Shown piece by piece: positions 1 to 10,330 of a DNA stretch of 28,939 nt. How positions within the stretch are numbered: position 1 is the first letter of the stretch; every line of letters starts with the position of its first letter. Location: NCBI GenBank assembly GCA_051453625.1, contig JBOZIK010000001.1, forward strand, positions 258,277,918 to 258,306,856. Reading direction: 5' to 3'. A model generated the notes under the pieces. That model did not search any database. It saw only the letters and a program-made list of their open reading frames with translations, and was not told the origin of the DNA. The position numbers and the translations under genes were made by a program. The stretch comes from Welwitschia mirabilis (taxonomy: Eukaryota; Gnetophyta; Gnetopsida; Welwitschiales).

Positions 1-1654
1 ATAACATGCTGGACAAACCAAGTATGACAATCGCATCAATGGGACATACCAAACATGGGACTAATCTGAATAAAAATGGGACTAACCCAAGTAATTTTAT
101 ATAAAAAATATTACAAGAAATGTCCCATACCACTTCTTATAGTATCATTTTACATAAAATTACATATTACATAAATTGGTTGGGACAAGCTCATAACCTA
201 ACTTTTACTTAATCAATCATCCCATCGAGTGAAGTAAAGTAGGAGTTGGTAAATTTTACCTCATAAATTAAGCCTTCCATCATATAAGATTAACAACTTA
301 AATAAATGATAGAAAGGGAAAAATATGTAAAGGAATTAAGACCACATAAAAGATGAATGGTTTAGCTTAAAAATTTAAAACTATGCACTTCTTCCCCAAA
401 ACTATCATCTCCACTTCCCTTACTCACTAATAAAACTCTTTCACATAGAATATGTATGTAAAAAGGCAAAGTTACTAATTTATAGTCATATTTGAAATCT
501 CCATAGCCACTTAAAGTAATTATTAAGCCTTATTTACCTTCAAAGATAGAGCTTTATGCAATCTTGTATCTGACCAATTCTTTCAAAGGTACTAGGGAGT
601 CAAAGATTTCTACTCTGTAAACCATCATTAGGTATCTCCTCTTAAAACCCTAAGGTAATGGATCCTCATAGTTGCAGATAAATTTTCAAATAATATGCAA
701 TTTTTTTCCAAACAAAAAGAAGTAAGAAAAAAAGAGAAAAAATTAGAGGTGTTTAAGATGTATCTCTAGTGTAGTGCATTACTTGAGAGTAGGAATGTCT
801 GTAAGAAGTGCCTCTATGTGAGCATGAAACGTTGTTTGAATAGAAAGCACCATAAGCATTAGTCTATTGATCTCTAAGTCAAGCTAAAATTCTTCATCAG
901 AATGGACACTTTTCTACAAAGTCATCATAGTTGTGCATGGAAGAGAAGGAAGAGTTCCAAAGGATTAGCAAAGTAGCATTCATTTCTGATCTGATTCTAG
1001 ATGTAAACAAAGAGAAGAGATCTCTGGTTATGATGGAAATCCTTAATAAACTAAATTAAATCTTGATCTTAGATAAAAATTCTCCAAGAATGCATCCAAT
1101 AAAAACTGTGATGTCTAAAAAGAATAATCGAGTCTACATTGATTTTCTTTTTCATAGTGTAGGTTAACACCACTTGTAGAACAAAATGTCTAAAAAATTT
1201 TCCTAGTCAAAATATTTATTTCTTTTCTTATGAAAAATCAGGCTTCCTCTAAGAAGATCTCTCATTTCAATCTCCTTTAGAAACGAAAGAATTTCTCTAT
1301 CTATAGATCTAAATCTGCCTCTTCTAACCTTCGTCATCTCAATTTTGTCAGAAAATATGCTACAAATGCTCCCTTTTATAATGAATCATGAAGATGAACA
1401 ACTCAACTTAAATGGAAGAAAACCTCTAGTAAAATGCAAAAGTAGGTGTAAAAGGTTTACAACTAGATGTTGGAGGTAAAGGCCACAACTTGATTCTATA
1501 CAAAGATGGCCAAGTTCAAAAATTGTTTCAAGCGAAACGATGGCTAAGATTTGAGATCTACATGTGGGAATTAAAAGAGGCTTTGAGTTCTTAGAGTTTT
1601 CATTCTTTATAGGATCAGAAGAGAATGTTGTTAAGCTTAGATCCCTTCAACTTA
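1..1654. other. Anonymous AT-rich intergenic DNA
   Basis: No frame of useful length is open on either strand and I recognise no protein family. Near the left edge the phrase GGGAC-TA/ATA recurs three times within about 60 bases (41-99), a loose repetition without a clear period. Around 1157-1180 the text CACCACTTGTAGAAC resembles the LTR/primer-site junction at 1655-1680 but matches too poorly to call. On the minus strand a TATAAAAG-like string occurs near 1375. This is probably old retroelement sequence, but that is inference. Confidence 0.5.
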
Positions 1655-1666
1655 ATTCTAATACCA
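1655..1666 (-). promoter_or_regulatory. Possible primer binding site of a minus-strand LTR retroelement
   Basis: Read on the minus strand this is TGGTATTAGAAT, which agrees with the initiator-Met-tRNA primer site used by many plant LTR retrotransposons (TGGTATCAGAGC) except at positions explained mainly by C-to-T and G-to-A change. Two bases to its right on the plus strand a TG-initial sequence begins (TGTAGAATTTC from 1669), so a minus-strand 5' LTR would end in ...TCTACA just before the site. I could not find a partner LTR or a target duplication, so the call rests on this junction alone. Confidence 0.4.
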
Positions 1667-1668
1667 TT

Positions 1669-1850
1669 TGTAGAATTTCAGATCCCATATGCATAAAAGG
1701 TCCATGAACTAGAAGGAACTCATAGGGAGTACAAATGAATAATAATTCAAATCAGCTCATGTTCATATTAAAATGGAAGGATTTAAATACCCTTAAAACA
1801 TAATGAAAATAAGGAAGGATGGGTAATGGAAGAGGAAAATTAGGGAGTGA
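1669..1850 (-). repeat. Putative 3' part (R-U5) of a degraded minus-strand LTR
   Basis: The stretch starts with TG directly beyond the candidate primer site and so would be the end of a 5' LTR read on the minus strand. It contains a TATTTAAAT-like string (minus strand, near 1783-1791) that could be the remains of the LTR promoter. The right boundary cannot be set because I see no second LTR copy in the window. The family is unknown. Confidence 0.3.
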
Positions 1851-1920
1851 TTTAAACCACTACTTTATTATGAAGTTTAACCCACAAAAATATCCAATAA
1901 TGCATATATGTTTTTAATGC

Positions 1921-2364
1921 TATTAAGTCATCCCCTATGGAAGTGATATTCATAGAGGTTTTAGTTTTCTATAATTAATACAACTAGTAAATTCCTATGC
2001 TATTTTATTTATTTTTATGAGTAATACCTACTAAGGACATGTATTATTTCCATAATAAATCAAAATGATAAATGTCTTTAGTACACACATGTTTCTCATG
2101 AAATGGAGGCCTTTTAGATAAACATCATATACCATGATGTAAATGTAGTATGGAGCTCTTTATTATATAAAGCATCTATCATCATCAAACTTCTTACATG
2201 TTTACATTTTCATATATCATATAATTATCACCCATAGAGAATGATACATAGGTTTTAAATTTTTTTGGAGTAGTGAAATTAGCACATTTTCTTTCTATTT
2301 ATCTAGTTTTCATGAGTAATACATACTAGAGGTACATTTCATATTTAATGAATCATAATGATAA
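1921..2364. repeat. Diverged direct duplication, spacing about 300 bp
   Basis: Two stretches resemble each other: about 1930-2076 and about 2229-2364. Shared landmarks in the same order are a CCC(C)TAT/CCCATAG block, ATAGAGGTTTTA or CATAGGTTTTA, then TTTTATGAGTAATACCTACTA or TTTCATGAGTAATACATACTA, then a block ending AATCA(A/T)AATGATAA. The second copy runs into the N gap at 2365, so its end is unknown. The copies are considerably diverged, which suggests an old tandem duplication or two fragments of one repeat family. Confidence 0.5.
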
Positions 2365-2484
2365 NNNNNNNNNNNNNNNNNNNNNNNNNNNNNNNNNNNN
2401 NNNNNNNNNNNNNNNNNNNNNNNNNNNNNNNNNNNNNNNNNNNNNNNNNNNNNNNNNNNNNNNNNNNNNNNNNNNNNNNNNNNN
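2365..2484. other. Assembly gap (120 N)
   Basis: Run of N. It ends directly at a (TC)7 tract, so the missing sequence is probably, at least in part, a longer CT/GA microsatellite that stopped assembly. Apparent open frames through it are artefacts of translating N. Confidence 0.98.
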
Positions 2485-2498
2485 TCTCTCTCTCTCTC
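2485..2498. repeat. (TC)7 microsatellite at gap edge
   Basis: Seven TC units abut the N gap on its right side. The true array length is hidden by the gap. Confidence 0.9.
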
Positions 2499-3529
2499 AC
2501 ATTCAAAAATCATATAGAAGCTTTTAGCCATATGTCTGAAGTACAAAATATCACATCTACAAGTAAACATGATTTATATATACTAATATCATAATTACAT
2601 CAATGTTTATATAGAATATTAGAGATACTAGCATAAGAAAAAAGATAAAATTTTTACTTAAGAATCCTTCATTAAATTAGCCACAAGTCAAATGATCTAT
2701 GAGAGGTACCTAAAAATTAAAGTCTTAGAGCATGAACTGAATCAACTACATACTTGTCATAATTCTAGCTTTTAGCTTAGAACATATTCTAAAACTTAAT
2801 GTTGTTAGAAGTCCATCTTTTAAATGATAAAAACTTTTATCTTTTTATTTTTCAAATATTCTATATTGCTAGATTTAGAAAGGATCAAAATCATGGATTG
2901 AGTGTATATATCCAAAGANNNNNNNNNNNNNNNNNNNNNNNNNNNNNNNNNNNNNNNNNNNNNNNNNNCTTAAAAACTTAATAACATCATGAATAAGCAC
3001 TTATATTATTTGAAATGATCTAATCCATCTAGGCATAAGTTAATTAAATTTTTTTAACATTTTGAATTATTTTGTAAAATGAAGCCATTAGTTTAAGAGG
3101 TTTCCTTATGAATATAATCATTCAAGTAAGTTTATTTTTGAGGTTTACACAATAGATATTTAATAGATTTGTAATCTAAGTTATTGATGGATGTTGGGTT
3201 ATGGGTATCGATCAAGTCTATATTTAAAAATTCATATGAGGTTCTTTTTTATTACATTTATGACTTATAGTTTTATGCTCATGTTTTTGAATGAAATCTT
3301 TACAATCCCATTTCTATAGGTAATAAGGCAATTAAAGGTAACTGGAAATGATCTTCCTAATATAAGGAAAAATTCTTTTGGGTTGTATTCTACCTCTAAG
3401 AGGATGGAGTCCACTAGCGAGTAAAATTTATTAACCTATGGTAAGAAATTTTCTATAATTCTAATGGATACCTTGATTGATTAGTTAGTAACTTATAATG
3501 TCATTATTGTTTTTATTAGCTCTTTTAAT
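2499..3529. other. Anonymous AT-rich DNA with an N gap (2919-2968)
   Basis: I see no gene, RNA or recognisable element here. A 50-N gap lies at 2919-2968, and the short open frame crossing it is produced by the Ns. The sequence is AT-rich throughout with no repeated units that I can detect. Confidence 0.6.
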
Positions 3530-4080
3530 TAAAGGTAGAAAAAAAAGTCTCTACAAATAAAATTAATTAATTACAAGTAAAAAGTAAAGAGCTAACCATT
3601 GAAATTCAATAGCTAAGGGACAAGATTAACTTCAAAATAAATATGGAAAGAGATAAAATTAATTAAGGTGCAATCTAATAAATTCTAAATTATATGATGA
3701 AATTTGAATGAAAAAAATATGCTCCTTAAATGAAAATTTACAAGCTATAGAGAACTAAAAAATATTTTTAGCACATAAGTTAAAAAATATTTATTTATTT
3801 TTAAAAATTTTAACATGAGGTTTCTTGAAGATTAGAGAAAATTTGTTACATTCCTTTCTAGCAATGCTCATATTCCTTTAAGAGAATAAAAATATTAGAA
3901 AAATTATGTATGGATCTAGATAAATTAATAGAATTGATGTAATGGATTTTTAAAAAAAATTAGTGGATGTTACAAATAGAGATTATGAACTTTAGGAAAA
4001 AGAAGTTTTAAAGAAATCCCCTCCTGCTGCCTCCCACCCTAAAACCCAACCCAAAAAAAAAAAGAAAAAAAGAATAGTTT
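3530..4080 (+). pseudogene. Decayed coding-like stretch, lysine-rich, unrecognised
   Basis: The plus strand is markedly purine-rich, and its conceptual translation reads as helical, charged sequence (repeated Lys, Glu, Ile, Leu, Asn) interrupted mainly by TAA/TAG in places where CAA/CAG would restore glutamine. Near the end, 4013-4074, one frame encodes Lys-Lys-Ser-Pro-Pro-Ala-Ala-Ser-His-Pro followed by a run of lysines. That would suit a coiled-coil plus basic tail, as in some retroelement gag or nuclear proteins, but I cannot assign a family. No start or stop can be chosen because of frame changes. Chance purine bias in low-complexity DNA is a real alternative. Confidence 0.25.
4019..4052. 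other. C-rich patch followed by an A-rich tract
   Basis: About 34 bases dominated by CCC and CCT runs (including CCCTCCTGC and CCCACCCTAAAACCC) are followed directly by a tract of about 23 bases that is nearly all A. This is far from the local base composition, where cytosine is depleted. It may be the conserved tail of the coding-like stretch described above, or a slowly decaying simple sequence. Confidence 0.5.
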
Positions 4081-4249
4081 AAACTATACTATTATATCCA
4101 ATTTTGATAAACATGAGATTGAAAAAGTGGTTTAGAACCTTATAAAAAGATTAAAACATGTTATAATTTCTAAAACTAATCCTTTTTTAAATAAAATTAG
4201 CATAAATTATTTAAACCTTTAGTTGAAATGAATGAAAACCTTAGAGTAT

Positions 4250-4380
4250 AATCATCTAGAAGGAATTAAGGAGGGGAGGAGATGAAAATTAGGGGGACTG
4301 AAGGGGGATTATATCATGTTCATCTCGCTCATCCTTAATTGAGCCTATGTCATAGCCGCTCCTGAAAAAAATTGTTAAGC
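4250..4380. other. GC-richer island with G-runs
   Basis: Within very AT-rich surroundings this stretch carries several G runs (GGAGGGGAGGAG, AGGGGGACTG, AGGGGGATT) and retains CpGs (TCTCGCTC, AGCCGCTCC). No open frame or RNA structure is recognisable. It could be a younger insertion, or a part of an element that was not heavily methylated. Confidence 0.4.
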
Positions 4381-6785
4381 TATTCCTATAATATCATATC
4401 CATACATTAAAAAAAAAATGTATCTTTATTCATAAAAGATTTTGACTATTGTTATAAATTTTAAAGAGAAATTATAAAAACATAGTATAGGAGAATGAAC
4501 AAATGGATATTTGAATTAAGGAACAGGAAAGGAATACATTTAAACAAATATAAAAATAAATGTAAAAGTGACTTAGTCATTTTTATATGAAAAAAATTAC
4601 TATATAAAATATTCTAAAATTTTGAAAGAATAATATATATATGTATGTATATTTATATTATAATTAAATATTTTAAAAAATAAATTTTTAAATAGCTTCT
4701 GTAAATATCTTTTAATAATAATTCTAAATTTATTTTGTAAGGGTACATTAGATATACATGTTACAATTAAAATTTTTAAATTAATAATATTATATATATG
4801 TTTTACTTTTCTTCCATTTTAAATAGATATCTCATTAAAATATAGAATTTACATGAAAATTTAAATTTTGATTTATCATTATATATAATACTATGGTTTA
4901 TTAAATTTTAAAATAGATAGCTGACATACTTATCATCTATATAAAATTATTAGATGTTGAAATTATATTAGACATAAAAAAAGCTAATACTAATGGAAAT
5001 AAAGTTATTTTCTTATTAAAGTGAATACACACTAGATAATAACATTCTAGTACTTTGGTTGGACTTAAACATGTACTAGCCTTTTTTGCTTAAACTTGTA
5101 TTAGTTTTTTCCAATGATAAGTACTTAAACCAATAGACTATAATCACTTGTAAATTGACAATCCATATTAAATTCAACTAAAATTTTATTATATGGTTTA
5201 AATTATCTAGTAGTATTATTTTAAACTTGATTCAAATTACTTTAAAATATCATAGAAAATGTTCCCCTATCATTTTGCTTCATATTTAAGAAACAACCCT
5301 TAATATTCCATAAAAAATGAAAATTCTTAGAGACATTTCAATTTTAACATCCTACTCTAAATTAAGATATGATCTAGTGTTTTCATTCACTAAATTATTA
5401 TCTATTTTAAAAAATAATGATTTAACCATATCAACATTATGAATGTCCTAAATAGCAACATATGCACATGGTCTTATTGCCTTGAAGAATATATCAACCC
5501 ATTTCTATATAGATTAGTATATAACATAAGAGATCAAGGAACATTTTCATCCATTGAAGCATTATATACAATTTTGTAAAATTTCAATGTAGCTAATTTT
5601 CTAGCTATAACATAAGAAATATTTATTTCATGTTGCTATAAGTGTTAATAAAATTTATACATTTCAGTTTTAAAAATTCCATAAATGTATTCAATCTACT
5701 TGTTGATGTTTGTTCTTTCTTTTAGTTTTCTATCCTCCTAATTCAATCCCTAGACAATTTTAAATGAATCATGCAGTTATAAAAAATAGCATGCAATATT
5801 TCTATTTCATAGGAACATGTTATGGAATAAAATAATAATATCCACCTTTAATGATTCTATGTAAATTGAAGAAGATGAATGATTCTTTACCTTATTATAG
5901 ATATTATTAGAAGCATTTAATTCTAAACTCATCTAATAAATTACTAAAGTATTAAAGTGTTATGAATGGGAAAAAATAATTTATTTTTATTATAGGTTAT
6001 CTTGACAAAATGGAATCTTAAAAATTATTAAATTATTAAGTTTGTTGTATCTTTAACTTTATTGAGATTTTTAATATTCTCTCTAATTAAATTTTCTTCT
6101 ACATCTGTATAAATATGCATTTATCATAATACACCATTATAATGAATAATATAAAAAATTTATTATCATTATAATCCATCACATACACATGACTAATTAA
6201 GCTTAAGAGGAAGGAAAATGGTAGGTTTTTAAAACTAGAAAAGCATTTAGACAATTTGTAGATGCATATCCCTACATGCATCTAATCTAGAGGTAGCTTA
6301 ATTTAAGCATCTCATAGATATCCTTTTTTCTCCTAAATTTGTTTCTTTACTTTTTTATGGGTAAATGGGTAAGTTATAGATTAAGCTAGTGAAATAAGAC
6401 TAAATTTAGTAAAAATGAAGCCTAATAGGAGTGAGAAAAGCAAATATTTAAGGTATCAGTCAAATGGGAACAAATCAAGGAAGGAGTACCATTCACTAAT
6501 GTAGGTTGGAAGGACTAAAGATAAGAATCACAACAAAAGAATACATTTGTTAAGTGCCTTTAGGATAAGTAATGATTCAATTAGAAAGGGATAGAGTACT
6601 AAGATAAGCTAGATCTGAAGATTAAAATCATATAATAAACATATAAGATCTAGATTTCAAAGAAATTTATGAAATATTAGAAGGTAAAATTTAGACTAGC
6701 ACTACTTGATACATTCAACAAAAGATCCCTTACTTGGACAAAAATACAAATATGGATAGTACATAAATGACTAGATATAAAAGTA
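4381..6785. other. Anonymous, extremely AT-rich intergenic DNA
   Basis: Stretches such as 4600-4900 are nearly pure A/T with ATATAT-type low complexity. I examined both strands for transposase, reverse transcriptase and gag motifs and found none that I could defend. The short open frame on the minus strand near 6.1-6.28 kb has a hydrophobic, AT-driven composition and no relatives I recognise. The last few hundred bases (from about 6.36 kb) may be the 5' region of the LINE that follows. Confidence 0.55.
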
Positions 6786-6799
6786 GAATCAACTATCTT

Positions 6800-7158
6800 A
6801 AAGGCAATAACTATTTCTTCTGATTTAATAATGTAAGAGATATGAACATGGTGAAATCCATGGTCACTTGGAAACTAGGCAAGCTAATAATACAAGTAGA
6901 AAGATGAAGTTCAAGAATGCTTTTTGGTAGAAAAACAAATATGGAAAAATTATATNNNAAAAGTTGTTAGAAGTTTGGATAAGAGTTATAGGGATGTTGA
7001 TTGAGTTTTCATTGGAAATGGTAATGAGTAACATTATAGCTATATTTAGGAAACTAATAATAATAGATAAAATGAATGCAGAAGAAATCCTAAAAATTAA
7101 CATTAGGATATGTATGCAAATGAAAGATGATGCAAAGATGAAAAACCAATCACATTAA
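6800..7158 (+). pseudogene. LINE ORF1 remnant, DUF4283-like domain
   Basis: In plants, L1-type ORF1 proteins carry a DUF4283 domain followed by a CCHC zinc knuckle and are thought to bind element RNA. Here 6800-6950 reads Gly-Asn-Asn-Tyr-Phe-Phe-stop-Phe-Asn-Asn, then a Trp-containing block, matching the family pattern in which a phenylalanine-rich strand precedes GPW. After a frameshift near the 3-N gap at 6956-6958, an open stretch of 64 codons from 6964 reads LEVWIRVIGMLIEFSLE and continues with an acidic/basic helix ending near RICMQMKDD. This parallels the VWVRLPGLPLEFW...ARICVE pattern of the domain. The first half and second half lie in different frames, so the gene is dead. Confidence 0.7.
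6956..6958. other. 3-N ambiguous bases
   Basis: Three undetermined bases lie inside the LINE ORF1 remnant, next to the point where the reading frame changes. The frameshift may therefore lie in the undetermined bases. Confidence 0.95.
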
Positions 7159-7213
7159 AAGATCTCACAACACATTTCCATAATAGATGATATTTTAAAA
7201 CTTTTCTAATATT

Positions 7214-7255
7214 TATAGAATATGCATAGAAAAAGGTCATATGTCAATCAACAAT
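7214..7255 (+). pseudogene. Degraded zinc knuckle of LINE ORF1
   Basis: The reading Tyr-Arg-Ile-Cys-Ile-Glu-Lys-Gly-His-Met-Ser-Ile-Asn-Asn keeps the spacing of a CxxCxxxGHxxxxC knuckle. The first cysteine has become tyrosine (TGT to TAT) and the last cysteine is lost. Its place about 55 bases after the DUF4283 remnant is as expected for plant L1 ORF1. Confidence 0.5.
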
Positions 7256-7259
7256 GGAA

Positions 7260-8339
7260 AGAGTAGGAGAAAGAAAACATAAAAAATGCATGAGGAGTAG
7301 AAATAAAAGATGGAAGAAAACATATAGAATGATAAAATATCTATGGTAAATAGAGATTAAAAAAAAAAGAGTGAAGAGAAAAAAAAAGACTAAAAGATGG
7401 TGATATTCCCCCAAATAATGACATAAAAGTGAATAAACTAGAAGAAGAAAATGTCAAAAAATGTATGTAGTCTTCCCTATTAGAGAGTGAATAATAATAA
7501 AGAAATCATATAATAGATTAATTAGAGAAAAATAAGGTATAAAGTTAGGATATTATGATTAGGATTAATACAGAAAAAAATTAGAAACAAATATTGTAAG
7601 AGGTTATCAAAAATCCACAAATTCAGTAAGAGGATAGGTAGATACATAGTGAGAACTCATGAAAGGACCAAGTATACCATACTTTTAGTAATGGCTACAA
7701 AAGAGTATAGCTTAGGACACCATGAATGGGGCTCAAGAGAGCTAAGATAATATCATTTAGAATTTGGCATAATAAATAAAGAGAAAATAAATAATGTGGA
7801 AGTGGAGGAGGATCCAACAGAAAAATTTCTACTTCCTAAGAATAATAAGAACTCTATTATAAAACTATGAAAGATTGGAAAACCCTAGAAAATAAATATT
7901 TCTAATAAGAATCATGTAGTAAGAGAAAATCCTAGATGACTAATACTCAAACATTGAAAAGAAAATTTCACAAAGTATGTACCTCTAGGAAATGTAAAGA
8001 ACTAGAGATTTTATGACATAATACCTTGCAATTTCAATAAAGCTCTTATGACAAATTCTTCATGACAGTTAAAGAAGAGGAATTAAAGATTCTAAATGTT
8101 TATGATCTAGTTAAGAAGGCCTAAAAATAAGAATTAAAGTCAAAGATCATAAAATAAATAGTAGAAGGAGATTTAGCTAAGGGTAAAAAAGGGGACTAGA
8201 ACATAACAGGAAGTACTATTAAAAGATCTAGTGCTAGAATAAACTAGGCAGAAGAGGAAATCTTCAAAACCTTAGAAGAATAAGAAAAAATGGAGATAAT
8301 TTCCATTCCATTAATGAAGTGCACTTAGAAAAGAGTAGG
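7260..8339 (+). other. LINE interior, endonuclease start not resolved
   Basis: Between the ORF1 knuckle and the first recognisable ORF2 sequence lie about 1.1 kb of purine-rich DNA. The end of ORF1 and the N-terminal endonuclease motifs should lie here. I could not identify the usual endonuclease start motif with confidence, because frame changes and stops are dense. Confidence 0.4.
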
Positions 8340-8830
8340 AAAAGAATAAAAGTTGGAAGGATTCTAAATTCAATAGGTTATTGATTTTCAACAATATTAA
8401 AAAGTTAGAAATTACCTTCAAGAAGTCATTCCATGAATTTTATTTAATTAAAAGATGATTTTATGCTAATGGGGATGGATTACATTAAAAACCAAAAATT
8501 CATATTTGAAAATATATAGCTATAAAATGATAATCTCATAGGATAGATTCATATAATATGGGTCCATAGAAGAATTCAGAAGATTTTGTATAAGGTAAAT
8601 AAGAACTCCATGATTAGTCCACATCCACAAATTAATTGATAAAGTAACATAAGCCTATAACTAACTAATAATAAATTTTAATTGGAAAAAATCCATGGAA
8701 TAGGAAATTAAGTCAAAATATTAGGTAAAAAAGGGGATTAAAAAAGAAATAATCTATTGAAGTTAATAAGCAAGAGATAAATGAGTCAATGATGGAGATC
8801 AAAACAGTAAGTAATTTCATATAATCATCA
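8340..8830 (+). pseudogene. LINE ORF2 remnant: end of endonuclease and linker
   Basis: Around 8420-8450 the translation resembles the SDHxPI segment that closes L1 endonuclease domains, with Asp replaced (Arg-Ser-His-Ser-Met-Asn-Phe-Ile). At 8499-8522 it reads Phe-Ile-Phe-Glu-Asn-Ile-stop-Leu, the counterpart of the FRFENMWL segment that follows the domain in plant LINEs. At 8791-8820 it reads Asp-Gly-Asp-Gln-Asn-Ser-Lys-stop-Phe-His, the counterpart of EGDRNTKFFH, with the stop being TAA. These three motifs have the right order and approximate spacing. Confidence 0.7.
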
Positions 8831-8999
8831 ATTAAAAAAAAAAAAAAAACAATAGGAATCTAGTGAAGTTCTCAAAGCACAAAGAGAAAGACCTAGCCTT
8901 AGTAGCATTTTACTTCAAAGACCTTTTATGATAAGAAAAAAGGAGTGAAATATTATAAGATTAAATAGATAATTAAACTAGAAATCAATAGGGAGGATA

Positions 9000-10330
9000 A
9001 TGAATTTATTCAAATGATTTCAACTAGATAAGACATATAAAAAGTTACGTTTGATATCTAAATTTCTAAGGTTAGATGGGTAAAACTTTAAATTTAATAA
9101 ATATTATTAAAAGACTATAGAAGAATATCTTTTTAATATTAGTTAATAAAACTTTTAGTTCCAAAATTCCCTAAACAAAAAACAGAAAGAGAGAGAAAGT
9201 GTGTGTGTGTATGTATGTGTAAGAATCCTAGCTACTTACAGGCTCATAAATCTTTACTTCATCTTCTATAGGCTTATTTCAAAATTCTTGATAAGTATAT
9301 TATAACCTATTCTAGTTAGAAGCATAAAATAATATCAAATAGTTTTTACTCTCAAGAGGTATTTATAAGAAAACATTATAATAGTTAAAAAAATCCTATA
9401 CTAGGATAAAGAAAAAAATTAAAAAATTACATTTGTATGATGAAATTATAATTCTTAAAAGCTTATTATAAAGTTGACTAGGGAGCTCTCAATCCTATTC
9501 TTAAGAACTGAGGATTTGTGCATTGGTTTCAAAAGATAAAAAATTTTATCCTTAGAATTAATCAAATTTAGTATAACTAGAAGGCACAGAATCTAAAAAG
9601 CTTTTCCCAAGGAGTGGATTGAGATAAGGCTTTCTATGCTTCTTCTATAAGTTCAGAATTATAGTAGGAAACTTGAACAAATGCCTTAAAAAATAATAAT
9701 AAAATATCCATGGCCCTAGAAAATCAAAATTCTAAACTACACAGATGATACTCTCATAGTTTGTAGAACATCTATTTTAATGTTTAGGAAAATCAAGAAG
9801 GTCTTGAAACTATTTTCTAAACCATACATATTAGAATCAATTACAAGAAGATAAGGGTAATGATCTAAAACTCTTCACCATGGAGGAAAGAATATCTTTT
9901 AAGGATTTTAGGCTATAGAACAAAATTCATGTCAATATTTTATCTAGAAAAACCTATCTTATTAGGCAAAAAGGAGTTCCATTTGTGAAGATATATCTTG
10001 GGAAAAAACTAGAATGAAAGTTGAACTCTTAAAGAGGTCAATTATTATGAGCTATTAGTAAACTAACATTAGTAAAGGCAGTGGTAAGAAGCACCTTAAT
10101 CTATAACTTAATAGTAATGGCCCCTTAAGTAAAATTCTAAATTAAATATATCTTATTATGTATAATTTCAAATAAAATAGTATAGATCAAAATGAAAAAA
10201 TAACCTAGTTGCTTAGAGTAAGATAACTTTCCCTATTAGAACTAGTGTTTATGGATCACATAATGCTAGAAATTAGGCTAGTATTATGGCTATTAAGATG
10301 GCCTAAGAGGTTTGGAATTAGATAGATAGG
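9000..10330 (+). pseudogene. LINE ORF2 remnant: reverse transcriptase
   Basis: Reverse transcriptase of a non-LTR retrotransposon, which copies element RNA at the nicked target site. From about 9045 the text resembles the KSPGPDG-F-x-F-[FY] entry motif. At 9452-9481 it reads Phe-Leu-Lys-Ala-Tyr-Tyr-Lys-Val-Asp-stop, matching F-x-KAYDxVDW (TAG from TGG). At 9613-9630 Ser-Gly-Leu-Arg-stop-Gly matches RGLRQG, with TAA for CAA. At 9738-9749 Tyr-Thr-Asp-Asp replaces the catalytic YADD, followed by Thr-Leu-Ile-Val. Around 10030-10126 a reading near Ser-Lys-Leu-Thr-Leu-Val-Lys-Ala-Val and Ile-Tyr-Asn-Leu fits the segment downstream of the RT core. Motifs are spread over at least two frames. Confidence 0.85.
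9185..9221. repeat. (GA)n-(GT)n microsatellite inside the LINE
   Basis: A GAGAGAGA tract passes into GTGTGTGTGTGTATGTATGTGT. It splits the N-terminal RT remnant from the region of the following RT motifs and has no counterpart in LINE proteins, so it arose after insertion. Confidence 0.85.

Larger units (their letters stand above)
6790..10330 (+). mobile_element. Decayed non-LTR retrotransposon (plant L1-type LINE)
   Basis: Landmarks of a plant LINE appear on the plus strand in the expected order: an ORF1 with a DUF4283-like domain (6800-7140) and a zinc-knuckle remnant (7214-7255); the end of an apurinic endonuclease domain leading into the linker (8340-8530); a linker motif resembling GDxNTKFFH (8791-8820); then reverse transcriptase with FxKAYDxVDW-like, GLRQG-like and YADD-like motifs (9452-9749), and a segment following the RT catalytic core (10030-10320). 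The whole is broken by many frameshifts and by stops that mostly look like mutated glutamine or arginine codons. The limits given are only the recognisable core. No target duplication was found, and a short A-rich tract near 10505-10520 may or may not be the tail. The element cannot encode protein now. Confidence 0.85.

Noticed and set aside
4034-4046. CCCTAAAACCC as interstitial telomere repeat
   Set aside because: Only one imperfect unit, with no tandem CCCTAAA array.
5400-6100. Minus-strand transposase remnant
   Set aside because: Some translated phrases looked protein-like, but no DDE, hAT or MULE motif could be placed.
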